This document shows, piece after piece, positions 31,873 to 44,122 of a stretch of DNA of 64,000 bases. The position numbers and the translations under genes were made by a program. How positions within the stretch are numbered: the stretch's first letter is position 1; the number at the start of each line of letters is the position of its first letter. The DNA comes from Setophaga petechia (Eukaryota > Chordata > Aves > Passeriformes > Parulidae): assembly GCA_024362935.1 (NCBI GenBank), contig JANCRA010000122.1:891501-955500 (forward strand), given 5' to 3'. The notes beneath the pieces are model-generated. The model was given only the letters and a program-made list of their open reading frames with translations, was not told the origin of the DNA and ran no database searches.

Positions 31873-33729
31873 ATGCCAGTGGCGCCCTGCCATGAGTCTA
31901 TGAGCCCGCTCCGGATCAGCGTGGGTGGCCTGCCCGTGCTCGCGTCCATGACCAAGGGTGCTGACCCCCGCTTCCGACTGCGCTGGAAGGCCATCGTGCT
32001 GTCCTCGGCCTGCGTGGGGCTCCTGCTGCTGCTGCTCTGCCTGCACCGCTCCTCCCCAGCGCGGCACGGCCCCCCCAGCCCTCGCACCTGGCAGCTTGGC
32101 CTGCACGCAGGGCAGCGCTACAACGACACCTACCCGCTGTCCCCGCCGCAGAGGAACGCCGAGGGCGTGCGCTACCGCATCGGCCTCATCGCCGACCTGG
32201 ACACGCGGTCCCGCGGCCCCCAGGAGCACACCTGGTTCAGTTACCTGAAGAAGGGCTACCTGGTACTGTCGGACAGTGGGGACAGAGTGACCGTGGAGTG
32301 GGACAAGGATGAGAGCACGCTGCAGTCCCACCTGGCTGAGAAGGGCCGGGGCATGGAGCTCTCCGAGCTGGTGGTTTTCAACGGGAAGCTGTACACGGTG
32401 GACGACAGGACAGGTGTGGTCTACCAGATCGAGGGCAACAAGGTGGTGCCGTGGGTGATCCTCCCAGATGGGGACGGCACTGTGGGCAAAGGTGAGCTCC
32501 CCTCCTGCCCTGTGAAGCCCTTGGTTCTTTTCACCTTGCTGGGGTGGGTGCACCTTTCCTGTGACCTCTGGGCCTGGCCAGGAGAGGGCAGTTCCTGCCG
32601 AGAGACCAGCTGGCTGCGCGGGGGACACTGTGCCCAGCACCGGGCTGAGGGGTGAAGGGTGTGGGGCATGTGGGACAGTCTGGTGGCCACGTGCTGACCG
32701 AGCCCCCCTCATGCCATTCTTTCCACCACAGGCTTCAAGGCGGAGTGGCTGGCAGTGAAGGATGAGCACCTGTACGTGGGAGGGCTGGGCAAGGAGTGGA
32801 CCACCACGACAGGGGAAGTGGTGAACGACAACCCCCAGTGGGTGAAGGTCATTGGCTACAAGGGTGACGTGAGCCACGAGAACTGGGTGACAAATTACAA
32901 TGCTCTGCGGGCTGCAGCAGGGATCCGGCCCCCAGGTATGGAGCAGGGCAACCTCCTGCACCCCATATCCCACACTCTCAATGGCTCCAGAGCCATACAG
33001 TCACCCTCCCAGGGGATAGTGGCACTGGGGGAGACTTAAAGGCTACCAGAGGCTAGAGGTCTCCCCTTGTCCTGGTCCTTTTCCTCTGCTGCCTGTGCCA
33101 GGAGCAGCTGAAGGGTGGCTCAGCTGGCACTGGGCCTGGCAGCTGTGTCCCTGGGCAGAGTGGGGTGTGCTGGGTGCCCCTGCCCAGCTCTGGGAGGAAC
33201 TAGGGGGCTGCTGCCAGGCAGTGGGGCAGGAGCGGGCGGAAGAGTTCACGGGGGACGCCTGTGCGGGGCCGTGGGGTGTTTTGGAGGGGACGGGGAGGTC
33301 CCGCCCCAGCGTGGCTGTGCCCCGTGGCCTGTGTGGTCACGCCGCCCTTCCTGCCCAGGGTACCTGATCCACGAGTCGGCCTCGTGGAGCGACACGCTGC
33401 AGCGCTGGTTCTTCCTGCCGCGCCGCGCCAGCCACGAGCGCTACAGCGAGCGCGCGGACGAGCGGCGCGGCACCAACCTGCTGCTCAGCTCCACCCAGGA
33501 CTTCGGCCACGTCACCGTGGGCCGCGTGGGCGACGTGGTGCCCACCCACGGCTTCTCCTCCTTCAAGTTCATCCCGGACACCGACGACCAGATCATCGTG
33601 GCGCTGAAGTCGGAGGAGGACAATGGGAAGATCTCCAGCTACATCATGGCCTTCACGCTGGACGGGCGCTTCCTGCTGCCCGAGACCAGGATCGGGAGCG
33701 TCAAGTACGAGGGCATTGAGTTCATTTAA
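31873..33729 (+). CDS. CANT1: CANT1, calcium-activated nucleotidase 1 (apyrase family)
   Basis: Ca2+-dependent nucleoside di-/triphosphatase of the ER/Golgi, preferring UDP and GDP, and needed for normal proteoglycan synthesis. Coding exons: 31873-32491, 32732-32935, 33359-33729, in phase, giving 397 aa (human 401). A short cytosolic N-terminus is followed by one type II membrane anchor (about residues 37-53, [16 protein letters not shown]). The lumenal apyrase domain contains [82 protein letters not shown] and [13 protein letters not shown], ending KYEGIEFI. An N-glycosylation site (NDT) precedes the domain. The start is chosen by alignment to the human N-terminus; a second Met ([10 protein letters not shown]) lies 9 codons on. 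The acceptor before the start is a CAGCAG tandem (exon from 31849 or 31852). No canonical poly(A) signal was found downstream. Confidence 0.96.
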
Positions 33730-36060
33730 CAGACATCTGCAGCGAGTGGAGGCGTGTGGGCAGGCCCTGCTAGCCTGCTCCCGGCCCGGGGTCCCTGAGG
33801 GATGTCAGGCAGCGCTCCCGGCTCTGTCCTTGGCCTGGGCTCTCTGTAAAGTGTTGACTGAGCTGCAGCGGGTGTGGTGCGAGTGTTTCGGCAGTGGCAC
33901 CTGGTGGCAAGGGACCGCCACCACAGGGTGCTCCCGGCCCCGGAACAGCGGCCAGGTCCTGGGCAGGCCCCAGTGCAGCCCTTAGTGCCCAGCCTGAATT
34001 GCGACAGAACCATCTGCGGTGGCTCTGGTGACGTCCATGCTCTGGGGTTGCAGCTGAGCCCCAGCTCTACAGCTGTGCCTTGTGTGCCGTGGGGTGGAGT
34101 GGGGTGTGCATCCAGAGAGGGTCACACTGGGGGGATTTCATCAGGCTTTCTCTTCTGACACTGGATTTCCTTCCCTTTTCCCATAAGCTGGATGAGGTGG
34201 TGGCTGGGGTGACGGGTGGCCTGTTTCAGAGAGGTCTCACATGGGAGGGGACAGTGTCTGTGTCCCTCTGCTCCTGTGACCATGGGGGATGCAGCAGTTC
34301 CCTCACCACTGTGGCTCCAGCACAGTGGCTGTGCCTGTGGGGCAGGGGGTGTGGGTGATGGGGCCGCAGCTGTGGCCAGATGTAAAGTGGGCCCATCCTG
34401 GTGCCATTCCCAGGCCACACCCTCAGAGGGGGGTGTGTGTGCTGGCCGTCTGCCTTCTCCAAGCCTGGCTGCACATGGCTCTGACCCCAGAAATGCTTCC
34501 AGCCCCAGAACTGTCAGCTCAGGAAGAGCTGAGCCCTGGGCAGGAGCTGCGGGGAGCTGGTGACAGTGCAGCCGTGCAAGGGATGCTGTGCTGGGTGCAG
34601 GAGCAGAGGCAGGAGCTGCAGCTCTGCTTCCCAGAGGCAGCAGCAGCTGAGAAGTGTTTGCAGCAGCCCAGGGCTTTGGCCAGGGAGCCTCCCCACACTC
34701 GCCAGCACGTTGTGAAATTGCTGCCGCAGCCTGTGGCCCCCAGGAGGAACTCGTGTGGTTTCAGAAGCCACAAGTGTCAAAGGGGCATTTGCTGGCCCCG
34801 GGGCCCTCCTGACCCCCTGACCAAGGGGGCTGTGGCTCCTGGCCTGCCCAGGCTGACCTGGCTCAGACCTGCCCAGGTCACAGGGCAGCATCTCCTCACA
34901 CCAGGAGCGGTGTTTGGCTCTGTGCCGTGTTTGGCTCTGTGCTGTCCCCACTTTGCTCCCCTTTAACACTGCCCCTGGGGCAGGTCTGCCAGCAGGTAGG
35001 GCTTCAGAGAGCTGGGCCTGGCCCCTGCGGTATGGGGGGCCCTGGTGCCCCCTGTATCCCTCTGCCATGCCCTGGCACTGCTCTGCTGGGGGGTCCAGCC
35101 CTGCCCAGGGCAGGAGGGGGCCTGTTGGGGCAGCAGTCAGGCTGTGGTTGGGTGGAAGGATCTGCAGAGGGGTTGGGGCCCTCCCAAGAACCCAGCCAGG
35201 CTGCTCCCCCCACCCTGTTTACAGTGTCAGCACCTCTGCGAGCCACGCAGAGCTACAGGCCAGACATGTGTTTTCATTTAGCCCAGACAATGACTCGGCC
35301 AGTGCTGGGCTGCACTCGTCTCCAGACTGGACCTGTCCCCAGTGCTGCAGGCAGGCCTGGCTTTGGCCCCTGCACGTGGCCTGGGGATCGTGCAGCACCT
35401 GGCCAGGGCACCCAGGATGCATTTGCAGCCCTCGCTGGGTGCCAGCTGGCCACAGTCCATGACGGCCACCCAACTGTCACTGGCACTTGGCAGTCCCTGC
35501 TGGCCTCAGTCACCCTCCCAGCCCAGCACTGGCAGCTCCACAGCACCTGTTGTGGCCCAGGGCTGTCCCTGATACCTGGTCCCTTCTTGTCCCCTGGGCC
35601 GGAGCACCCCTGGGCCCCTGCCCTGAGCAGCAGCAGCAGCTCAGGGAGCTGGGCCAGCAGGAGTCCTGCTGCTGCTGCTGGAGCCTCTGCAGGCCGTGGG
35701 GCTCATCCCCAGGTGTCATCCAGCACTGTCACTGCTGTCACCTCCCACGTGTTCCCTGCAGGCTCAGGCAGGGGTTGGGCCAGGTCCAGCTGCCCAGTTC
35801 TGCTGTTTCTTCTCCTCCTGGAGGCTGAGCATCTCTGTTCCTTCCCTCTGCTGCGTGTGTCCATGGCAGTGCCGTGCAGGAGGCTGGCTCAGGAGCCGTG
35901 GTGGTGGCTGTCCTGCCAACACATGCCCGTGGCACCTGGCCCAGCTGTGCTGGAAAGCTGTGGCACTGCTGGGGACATGGAGCACTCTCAGCAGCCAGCC
36001 AGGCACAGGGTACAGGTACAGTGACAGCAGCAGCATCCTGACACCCCCATGGTGACACAG
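33730..36060. other. CANT1 3' flank/UTR up to the LTR
   Basis: About 2.3 kb without recognisable exons. No SRCR, BTB or BACK domain sequence is present, so there is no sign of LGALS3BP, the human neighbour at this position. CAG/CTG-rich runs occur at 35630-35690. I saw no AATAAA or ATTAAA, so the CANT1 cleavage site is unknown. Confidence 0.45.
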
Positions 36061-36607
36061 TGAGTGGGTTTGGACTGGGACAGAGTCTGTTTCTCCCATA
36101 CTAAATAGTGTAGGGCAGTGTTTTGGATTTGTGCTGGGAACAGTGTTGATAACAGGGATGATTTCATTACTGCTGAGCAGCATTTGCACAGCTTGAGGCC
36201 TGTTCTCTTCATCCCACCAGTGAGGGGGGCACAAGGAGTCGGGAGGGGACACAGAAAGCTGACCCAAGGGATATTCCACACTCTATGGAATCACACTCGG
36301 TGTACAGAGCTGGGGGAAGAAGGAGGAAGGGGGGACATTCGGAGTGATGGTGTTTGCTGTCCCCAGCCACCATCACCTGCTGGAGCCCAGCTGCCCTGGG
36401 GATGGCTCAGCACCTGCCTGCCATGGGGAGGGGTGAAACAATTCCCTGCTGTGCTTTGCTTATGTGTGGCTTTTGCTTCACCTTTGTCTCAGCCAGCAGT
36501 TTTCTCACTTTCCCCTTCCCAATTCTCTCCCCATCCCACAGTGAAGAATGAACCAAAAGGAGCAGCTGGGGGCTGAGCTGCCTGCCGGGGTTAAACCCCA
36601 TCGTGCA
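36061..36607 (-). mobile_element. Solo LTR of an avian endogenous retrovirus
   Basis: A 547-bp block with TG...CA ends that differs sharply from its GC-rich flanks. Read on the minus strand it begins with the tcgtg-like/GGGGTTTAACCCC end, passes an agagaatt-type motif, and ends near CTATTTAGTATGGG and cccaaacc-type sequence. This layout resembles, from memory, an LTR family widespread in passerine genomes. There is no gag, pol or env sequence on either side, so it is a recombination-derived solo LTR. I see no convincing target-site duplication. It lies between CANT1 and TIMP2, ending 594 bp before the TIMP2 start codon. Family naming needs a repeat-library search. Confidence 0.75.
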
Positions 36608-36739
36608 TCCAGGGTAGAGACAAAGTGGGTTTTTGGGACTGTGCTCCAGGGCAGGAGCTGGGGCCATGGGGAGAGGCCCGGGGCAGGGGCACAGGACCCG
36701 CAGTGGGAGCAGGAAGCAGCAGGGGAGCTCGGCTGTGGG

Positions 36740-37200
36740 ACAGGCTGCGTGGAGGGGCCGAAGGTGGGGAGGGATCCTCGGGCACAGGCAGAACCGCCGC
36801 CTGCCCGGCCGTGCGCTGCCCTGCTCGGCCGGGGCTTTGGGCTCCGGCGGCGATGGGCCGGGGGCGGGCGGGATGCGCGGGGCGGGGGCGGCCGGTGCCC
36901 GCGACGGGGGCCGTGCCGGGGCGGGGGCAGCGGTCGCGGCGGAGCCGCATCCCGCGGAGGGCGGGCGCAGCCGGGCTGGCCCCGCGCCACGCGGAGGAGG
37001 AGCAGCAGATCCCCGGAGCACGTTAAAGAGCGAGGCCGAGCGCGGCGGGGAGGAAGCGAACGGCTCCGCGAAGGCAACGGAGCGGCGGCCGCAGGCAGAG
37101 CGCCCGCCCCGGCCGGACCCGAGTTCCCGGCGGCGGCTCGGCCGGGCCCGGCGGAGGGTGCGGGATCGGGGCCGGGTGGCCGCGCCCGCAGCCCCGCACC
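36740..37200 (+). promoter_or_regulatory. TIMP2: TIMP2 CpG-island promoter and 5' UTR
   Basis: Dense CpG region directly before the TIMP2 ATG, with GC boxes (gggggcggg at 36860 and ggcgggggcgg at 36890). The CpG island continues into intron 1 to about 37720. No TATA box is obvious. Confidence 0.6.
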
Positions 37201-40200
37201 ATGCCCGCCGCGCTGCCCAGCCTGCTGGCCTGGCTGGCGGTGCTGCTGCTCGGCAGGGCCCGCCCGGCCGACGCCTGCAGCTGCTCGCCCATCCACCCGC
37301 AGCAGGCCTTCTGCAACGCCGACGTAGGTGAGCGCCGCGGGGATCCCGCCCCGAGCCCCCCGAGCCCCCGCCCGGCCCCGCCCGCCGCAACTCCGCGGCG
37401 GGGGAAGCGCCGGAAAGTTGTCGCGGGGCGGGCGGGGCGCGGGCAGAGCCCCCCGAGCCCCGGCACCTGCCCGCCGGCCCGGGGGTGTGTCGGCGGGCGC
37501 GGATGCGCGGCCGGGCGCGGTCCGTTCGTGCGGGCCGTGCCCGTCCCGCCCGCGCCTCCTCCCGCCGGCCCGGGGGGGCTCCCGCGCCCGGCCGCGCTCC
37601 CGGGGGCGCCGCCGCCGCCGCCGCCGCGAGGGGCGAACGGAGCGCGGCTCCGCCGGGGCCGGGTCCCCGCTGCCGCCCCCCGTGAATGGCACGGGTGGGC
37701 CCGGCCTCCCCCGGCTCTGCTGACACCGCGGGGTACGTGGCAGCGCGGGGCCGGGGCCCGGCGGCCACCGGGACCCTCCGAGGGCGGCCACGGCACCGTC
37801 CCGCAGCCCGCAGGAGCCCCCGTCCCCGGCAGCTGCCGCCGCGGCTCGGTCACCCCAGTCTGCGCCTTATTTCCAGGCATTTCCTTTCCCCCGTCCCACT
37901 TTGTTCGGCTTGGATGCTGCTGAAAGGGAGGGCTTGGCAGCGCCGGGATCTGGATTCCTCTTTCTATGAATAATGCCCTTATTAAATTTTAACATATGAA
38001 CCCAACAGGCCGGCCCCAGTTCCCGGCGCTTTCCTTCGCGGGCCCGTTCCCAGGCTCAGCTGGAGAGGTAACATTCCCAAACACTGAGGCAGCCCCAACC
38101 TCGGGATGGCCCTGCCCTGTCCCCTGCTCCACATCCAGGATGTTCCTCACGGCCGTCCCTTCCAGACCCACTCCCAGCGTATTTCCTCTATGAGGGCAAC
38201 TCCCACAGCCCTTGGCAGCTGCCTCGGGTGCCCATCCTCACCACGAGGCGTGCTGGGGACAGGGAGGTTTTTCAGACAAAATGGAGCGCTGGGGTTTTGT
38301 AGCTGCTGCCGGGGCCGGTGTCCCTGGCCCACAGGATGCCCCGTGCCTGCTCGGGCAGTGCGGCTGTGGCTTCCCATCACGCTGCTGTCAGGATCGGCTT
38401 TCGGGGCACTCGTGACTCACTGCCCGTCGTGGGGTGCCGGCTCAGCCCTGACTCAGCTGCTGAGTCACTGTCTGTCTTGGCGGCCCGGGCTGTCTGCACC
38501 GTCCCTGCAGGGCCCTGCCGAGCTGAGCTGTGCTCCCCGGCCCTCAGCAGGTGCCCGTCCTGCCGAGGCAGCGACTCCCATCCGCGCCGCCGGCAGCGCT
38601 GGCACCTTCTGGCTCCCAGCCCGAGTTACTTGTGCAGCTCGTCTGTACCAAATGTGCTTCGTGTGGGCCTAAGTGAAAACAGTGCAGGGCTTGGGGACAG
38701 AGCCTGGGATGGCCCTGTGTGCCCTGGCCTTGTGCTGCCTCTTGTCCTCCCCCGGGATGCTCTCTGGAGCTGGGATGTTCCCCAGCCAGTTCCATCCCAG
38801 CAGGTGTGTGGAGCCCAGGGAGAACCCCCCGGTCCTGCTGGGACCTTTCCCAGCTGCTGTGGCTGAGGGAGCTGTGTCCAGGCTGGGTCTCTGACAGAAA
38901 TGTGGTGGTGTGGGGATGGTCGATGTCCTGCAGTGCTGGGTGGGTGCACCCGAGGCGAAGGGACACCAAGGCTCACACTCAACCCTCAGTATGGGGTATC
39001 AGGCTGAGCACAGTGTGGGGTCCTGGCCCTGGGGCCTGGGATCTGCTCTCCATGGTGTGGGCACTGCCCACCACATCCCTATGGCCCCTCTGGTCTTGCA
39101 CCTGCCCCTGCACTCACTCTGCTGTGCAGGGACTGGGCCAGCCACAGCCCAGGGCTGCACTGCCAGGTGGTGCAAGGGGAGGCAGATGCAGCTCTGGATT
39201 GGGTGGGGGGAGCCTGAGGGGCTGGGGGTCATAGAGGGGCTGCGGTTGTGTCACTGGGGCTGGTGGCTTAGAACCTGCCAGCCTGTGCTTGCACGTCCTG
39301 GCTCATGAGATGAGCAGGGCTTTTCTGCTGGGCCCAAGGGCTTGGGGCTGCCCCATGCACCATCCCTCACTGGGGCTGTGCCCGGGCTCTGCTGGGCTCT
39401 GCTGGGCTGCAGGAGATGCTCAGCTGCCCGGTGGTGCCCCAGCAGGACACCCGGCTCCTGCTGCATCTCCTCTGGAGCAGCGTGGGGGTGATGCTGAGCC
39501 CTTCCAGGCAGAGCCGTGGCTTTGCCCCTGCCAGGCATCAGGCGGTGGCTGGGGCAGGGGGGAGCAGGGCCGGGGGCAGCTGGGCCGGGGGCAGCTGGGT
39601 TGCACTGATCCCAGGGCTCGGTTCCTCGGGTCGGGCACGGTGATGAGCGTGGGGGCTGCCAGCAGCCAGCAGGGACCGGGCAGAGCAGAGGATTGGCGGG
39701 GCCGTGGTGGGAGCTGTCCCCGCGGGGGTGCAGCTGCCCGCAAACCCCGCCCAGCCTGGCGGGGCCGGTGCCCGGTGCCGGTGCCCGGTGCCGGTGCCCG
39801 GTGCCGCCCTGCCGAGCGCGGCAGCCGAGCCCTCCCGTGCGGCTGGCGCAGAGGGGCCGTGGGCTGACGCGGGGGCTGCCGCTGATTGGGCTCCATCCCG
39901 CTCCCGTCAGCGGCCGGAATGACGCACGCGGCCACGGCAGCGCTCAGCCCGGGCTCCCGCGCAGCGCGGCGGGCGAGCCGGACCGGCGCTCTGCCGGAGG
40001 GGCATCGTGCAGGACGGACATCGTGCAGGACAGGCATCCTGCCGGACAGACATCGTGCAGGACAGGCATTCTGCCGCCCGCCGCCCCGCGGGCACCGCTG
40101 GGCACCTGGGCGTCTGCATGGCCTCCGCTTCCCCCCGCTGCCCTGCGTGCCTGCAGCCTCAGCATCCTCACCCCGCTGTGCCGGGGCGGGCACCGGGATG

Positions 40201-43200
40201 CCAGCGAGCCCCTGGGCTGTTGCCCTTGCGCCGGGCAGGGCTGGGTGCAGGAATCCTCCCAGGGAAGTTCGTTATCTCCCCAGCTCCGCCGGCCTCCAGC
40301 AGGCCTGGAGTGACTGCAGGGCTGCCCTCGCCAGGGGTCAGGTGCCCGGGCCGGCAGTGCCAGGCAGGCAGCGGGCAACGCTGGCACTGGCAGCCAGCCC
40401 CTCTGCTGCCAGCAGCCCTGCAGAAGGGAGCTTTGTTCTCCGGGCACCCAGCCCAGCAGTGGCCCCTGCTGTCCGTGGGCACTGGCGCTTCCCGGGCAGC
40501 TGTGGGTGCGTGTGGGCAGGGTGGCTCCGTGGGTATGGGGTGGCACAGCAGAGGAAGGGGCAGCCATTCTGCAAGTCTTGGGCCGGAAGGGGCCAAGGGT
40601 CTTAGTGCTGCCCTTCTTCCCGTGGGGCACAGGCGAGCACAGGGGTGCCCTGAGGTGCGGTAGCCACCTCAGGGGCCAGGGAGGACAAATCCCAGCACTG
40701 GCAAGCCCAGAGAGACAACCTGGTGGTTTTGTGGCACTGGATCACTCTATGTGTGCCCAAGTGATGCTGGTGGCAGAGGGCAGCAGGGATACCTGCTTAC
40801 CTGGCAGGGTCTCTCTGTCCCTGGAGAGTCCAGAGCCCTCACTATGGGGCGGCCACAGTGGCAGCCCTGGGGACCCACACAGGAGATGTCACCAGTGGGG
40901 TCCCGCTCTGCCAGGGGACCCTCTGCTCCCACGGAGCACCTTCTTGCTTGGCCTGCCTGGGGAAGGAGCGTTTCCAGCATTTCCCTGGTCCAAGCTGGTA
41001 AGGCAGTGCCAACTGTGCTCGGCCTGCCATGCACCCCAGGAGCCAGGGAGCCTTGGCTCATTTCACAGAGGGTCTGGGCTCCAACCCTGGCTGGTGGCTG
41101 CCCACATTGGCATCAGAAGTGGTGGGTGACAAGGCCAGTGGGGGCACTGGCATTTGGGGAGGTCTGACTGCTGGTTCTTGGGCACCTGTGGGTTTCCTCC
41201 ATCCCCATCCCAGGCTCTCCTCAGGCTCCCTCCGCTGCCCTGGCTCCTGGCGGGCGTGGAGCAGCTTGGCTGCGCTGCGGGGTCTTGGCGGGGAAAGCAC
41301 AGCGCAGTCGTCCCCTCCACAAAGCCGCACTGTTCAGAACAAATCCACCCAGAATCGGGCTGCATTTTTGTCAAGTGATTCATCAGCACGTGAATGGAAA
41401 AGGCTGGAGCCCACTGAACCAGCAGCCATCCCCGCACGGGAGCCGGCACTGGCTGCACCCGGGTTACACGGGCGCCGTGCGGGGCTGGGCTCTCGGGAGA
41501 TGCGGTGGCTGCGGTGATCCCGGCACAGCACTCTGCTGACACAGAGCTGGGCGCTGTCCCAGCCACGGCTGAGGTGCTGCCACTGCGGCTGGACGGCCCA
41601 GCCCTTCCCAAGGGATGGGAGCAGTCGGGAAAGCTCCCAGTGCAGCCATTGCTTCCCCAGCCCTGCACAGAACGAGTGCTGACAGTGACTGGGGATGGCC
41701 ATTTTGGGAAACCTCTCCCCTGGTCCCTACTCGTGTTGGTGCCGCTGTCACCTTTCCAGAGTAAACTCTGTTGGCATTTGCTGGTGCCCACGTGGGGCCG
41801 TGCCCCCCCGACCTTCAGCTTAAATAGCCTGCCTGCATGCCCCCACAGCCCGTGTATTTATAGAGTGTGGTCAGATTCCCTCTCCTGCCCATGCCAGGTG
41901 GGAGAAGCTCCTCTGTGCCAGGCAGTGGGTGACCTCTGCATGTCCCTGGCTGCTCCCAGCCCGGCACCCTTCAGTGGGGACATGAACCAGGATGAACCCC
42001 GTGAGAGTGCTGAGCCCCCTGTTCCCTGCCCCACAGTGCTCGGGGGGCTGGCAGGGCAGGGGGAGCCCTGCAGGGTGGGGAGCTGCCCTTCCCTTGGATG
42101 GGGGTGCCCCTGGCAGAGCAGGGAGCCCTGCCAGCCACTGCCCTGTAGCCAGGCCCCTCCATCCTCTGAGTGCTGAGCAGGAGCTCTAGCTTTGGCACTG
42201 CCACTGTCACCTTCACCATCAGCATCCCTGGTGCTGCCTGGGAGCTTCAGTCCCTGCACCGGTGGAGGGAGCTGGGCACAACTGGGGGCTGCAGGTCCCA
42301 GTGTAGGACCCAGGCAGCGTGCCCAGCATGAGCCGGCCCCATGTCCCAGCCCATCGTGAGTAAGGGTGAGCTGGCTGCCCGCCCTGCCCCTGCAGGTCAC
42401 CGCCACGTGCCCAGCGCTCACATGCCAGTGCACACATGCTGTGGAGCAGCATGACCGTAGGGACTCTGCCACAGCAGAGTGTCCCTGGCTCACCGTGCCA
42501 CGGCCTCACCAGCCCCGGGGCCAGGTGATCCCGTTGTGAACTTTCCTTATCACCCACCCTGAGGCTGCTGCTGCAGTGCTGCTGGTCACTGTCCTGCACG
42601 TGCCATCCCTTTGGGGACAGCGGGTGCCAGCCGGCTCGGGGGGCAGCCAGGCAGGCAGTGGGGTCTGCTGCGGGCAGCGCTCCCCTGTGAAGGTGGGAGA
42701 CCCGGTGAGATGCAGGGGCTGAGTGGGACCGGTCACCCCCTTACCTCACGTCTCCCTTGCAGTGATCCGAGCCAAGGCCGTCTCTGCGAAGGAGGTGGAT
42801 TCAGGGAATGACATATACGGGAACCCCATCAAACGCATCCAGTATGAAATCAAGCAGATCAAGGTAAGGGGGCACATCATCGGGTCAGGAGGCTGGGGCC
42901 GTGGGGTGGCCCCTTCACCGGCCACTCACACCCCCCTCTGCTCCCCAGATGTTCAAGGGCCCCGACCAGGACATAGAGTTCATCTACACGGCTCCATCCA
43001 CTGCCGTGTGCGGCCGGCTGCTGGACACCGGCGGGAAGAAGGAGTATCTCATCGCAGGTGAGCACTGCAGGAGCCGGGGGACACTCGGGGGGCATGGGGA
43101 CACTGCTGGCCAGGATGCCCCGTGTGCCCTGCAAGGCGCCTGATGTGTGCCTGCTCCCTGGGCACATTCTGCCCTTGCCCCTCCTGCTCCTGCCACCAGC

Positions 43201-44122
43201 CCTCGGGGAACCCCCGGCTGTGTCCTGGCTGTGCTCGGCAGCCCTGAGCCATGGTGGGGACAGCTGGGGACAAACCTCTGCTTGCCACAGGCACCAGGGA
43301 CAGGGCACAGTGAGGGCCCCAGCACCACGAGTCAGCACAGGCTCTCGAGGCCTTGGGCAACCCCCTGAGTGATCTGTTTGGCCTCTCCCCAGGCAAGTCA
43401 GAGGGCAATGGCAAGATGCACATCACGCTCTGTGACTTGGTGTCCACCTGGGACTCGCTGACCCCAACCCAGAAGAAGAGCCTAAACCAGCGGTACCAGA
43501 TGGGCTGCGAGTGCAAGGTGAGCAACCAGGCTGCCCCCCACATGCCCCATGCCCCACACCAGGGAGGGTCTGCATTCCCCAGGCAGGGGAGGGCTCCACA
43601 GTGAGATGCTCTTCCCTGTGCTTCACGGGTGACGTTGTGCAGGGACACAGCTCGTGGCTGGGCAGACAGGAAGGGCTGGGCAGACAGGAAGGGCAGCCCT
43701 GCCTCTGGCTTCCTCCAGCTGGGAACCAAGGCCAGCCCTGGGACTGGCAACCAGGGGTTCCCCAGTTCCCTGCACTGGGGTTGCATCCCCACAGTGCCCC
43801 ACAGGGCAGGGTCAGCCTGGCATCGCTGTGCAGAGCTGGGGGGTGGGTGAAGCAGAGCACGCTGCTTCCCCCCGGCCCCGTGCCCCTCGGGCTGGTGGGT
43901 GACAGTCTCTGTTACGCACAGATCTCGCGCTGCCTCTCCATCCCCTGCTTCGTCTCCTCCTCGGATGAGTGTCTGTGGACAGACTGGGCGATGGAGAAGA
44001 ACAACGTGGACGGGCGGCAGGCGAAGCACTACGCCTGCATCAAGAGGAGCGACGGCTCGTGCGCCTGGTACCGCGGCATGGCCCCCCCCAAGCAGGAGTT
44101 TCTCGACATCGAGGACCCCTAA
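37201..44122 (+). CDS. TIMP2: TIMP2, tissue inhibitor of metalloproteinases 2
   Basis: Secreted inhibitor of matrix metalloproteinases; with MT1-MMP it also mediates proMMP2 activation. Coding exons: 37201-37327, 42763-42863, 42949-43057, 43393-43517, 43922-44122, in phase, giving 220 aa, the usual length. A 25-residue signal peptide (ending RPADA) is followed by the mature N-terminus [16 protein letters not shown], where Cys1 is the inhibitory residue. All 12 conserved cysteines are present (CSC, FCN, AVC, TLC, GCEC, RC, PC, DEC, ACI, SCA). [19 protein letters not shown] and the acidic tail [10 protein letters not shown] identify TIMP2 among the four TIMPs. The second last-exon segment ([18 protein letters not shown]) differs from the mammalian sequence but keeps the cysteines. 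Intron 1 is about 5.4 kb, which I recall as far shorter than in mammals. Confidence 0.97.
37328..42762 (+). other. TIMP2: TIMP2 intron 1
   Basis: A 5.4-kb intron without recognisable exons; no CEP295NL-like sequence is seen. It contains the rest of the CpG island (to about 37720), an AT-rich island at 37965-38000 (ataatgcccttattaaatt), an AP-1 cluster at 38413-38467, and short direct repeats at 39765-39805 (ggtgcccggtgcc) and 40003-40076 (catcgtgcaggac). A patch at 41370-41395 has TGATTCA and CACGTG, and a MEF2-like GTATTTATAG lies at about 41852. Confidence 0.6.
38413..38467. promoter_or_regulatory. TIMP2: Triple AP-1 (TGASTCA) cluster in TIMP2 intron 1
   Basis: Exact TRE sites TGACTCA at 38413-38419, TGACTCA at 38449-38455 and TGAGTCA at 38461-38467. 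The last two face each other as TGACTCAGCTGCTGAGTCA, with GCTGAGTCA also matching a MAF half-site. Confidence 0.6.

Noticed and set aside
36061..36607. Coding exon from the plus-strand open frame at 36118-36576
   Set aside because: The sequence is LTR-like throughout and has no retroviral or host protein similarity.
36407..37791. Minus-strand frames of 428-453 codons across the LTR and TIMP2 promoter
   Set aside because: Antisense to a CpG island and a solo LTR, with no recognisable protein family. GC richness explains the lack of stops.
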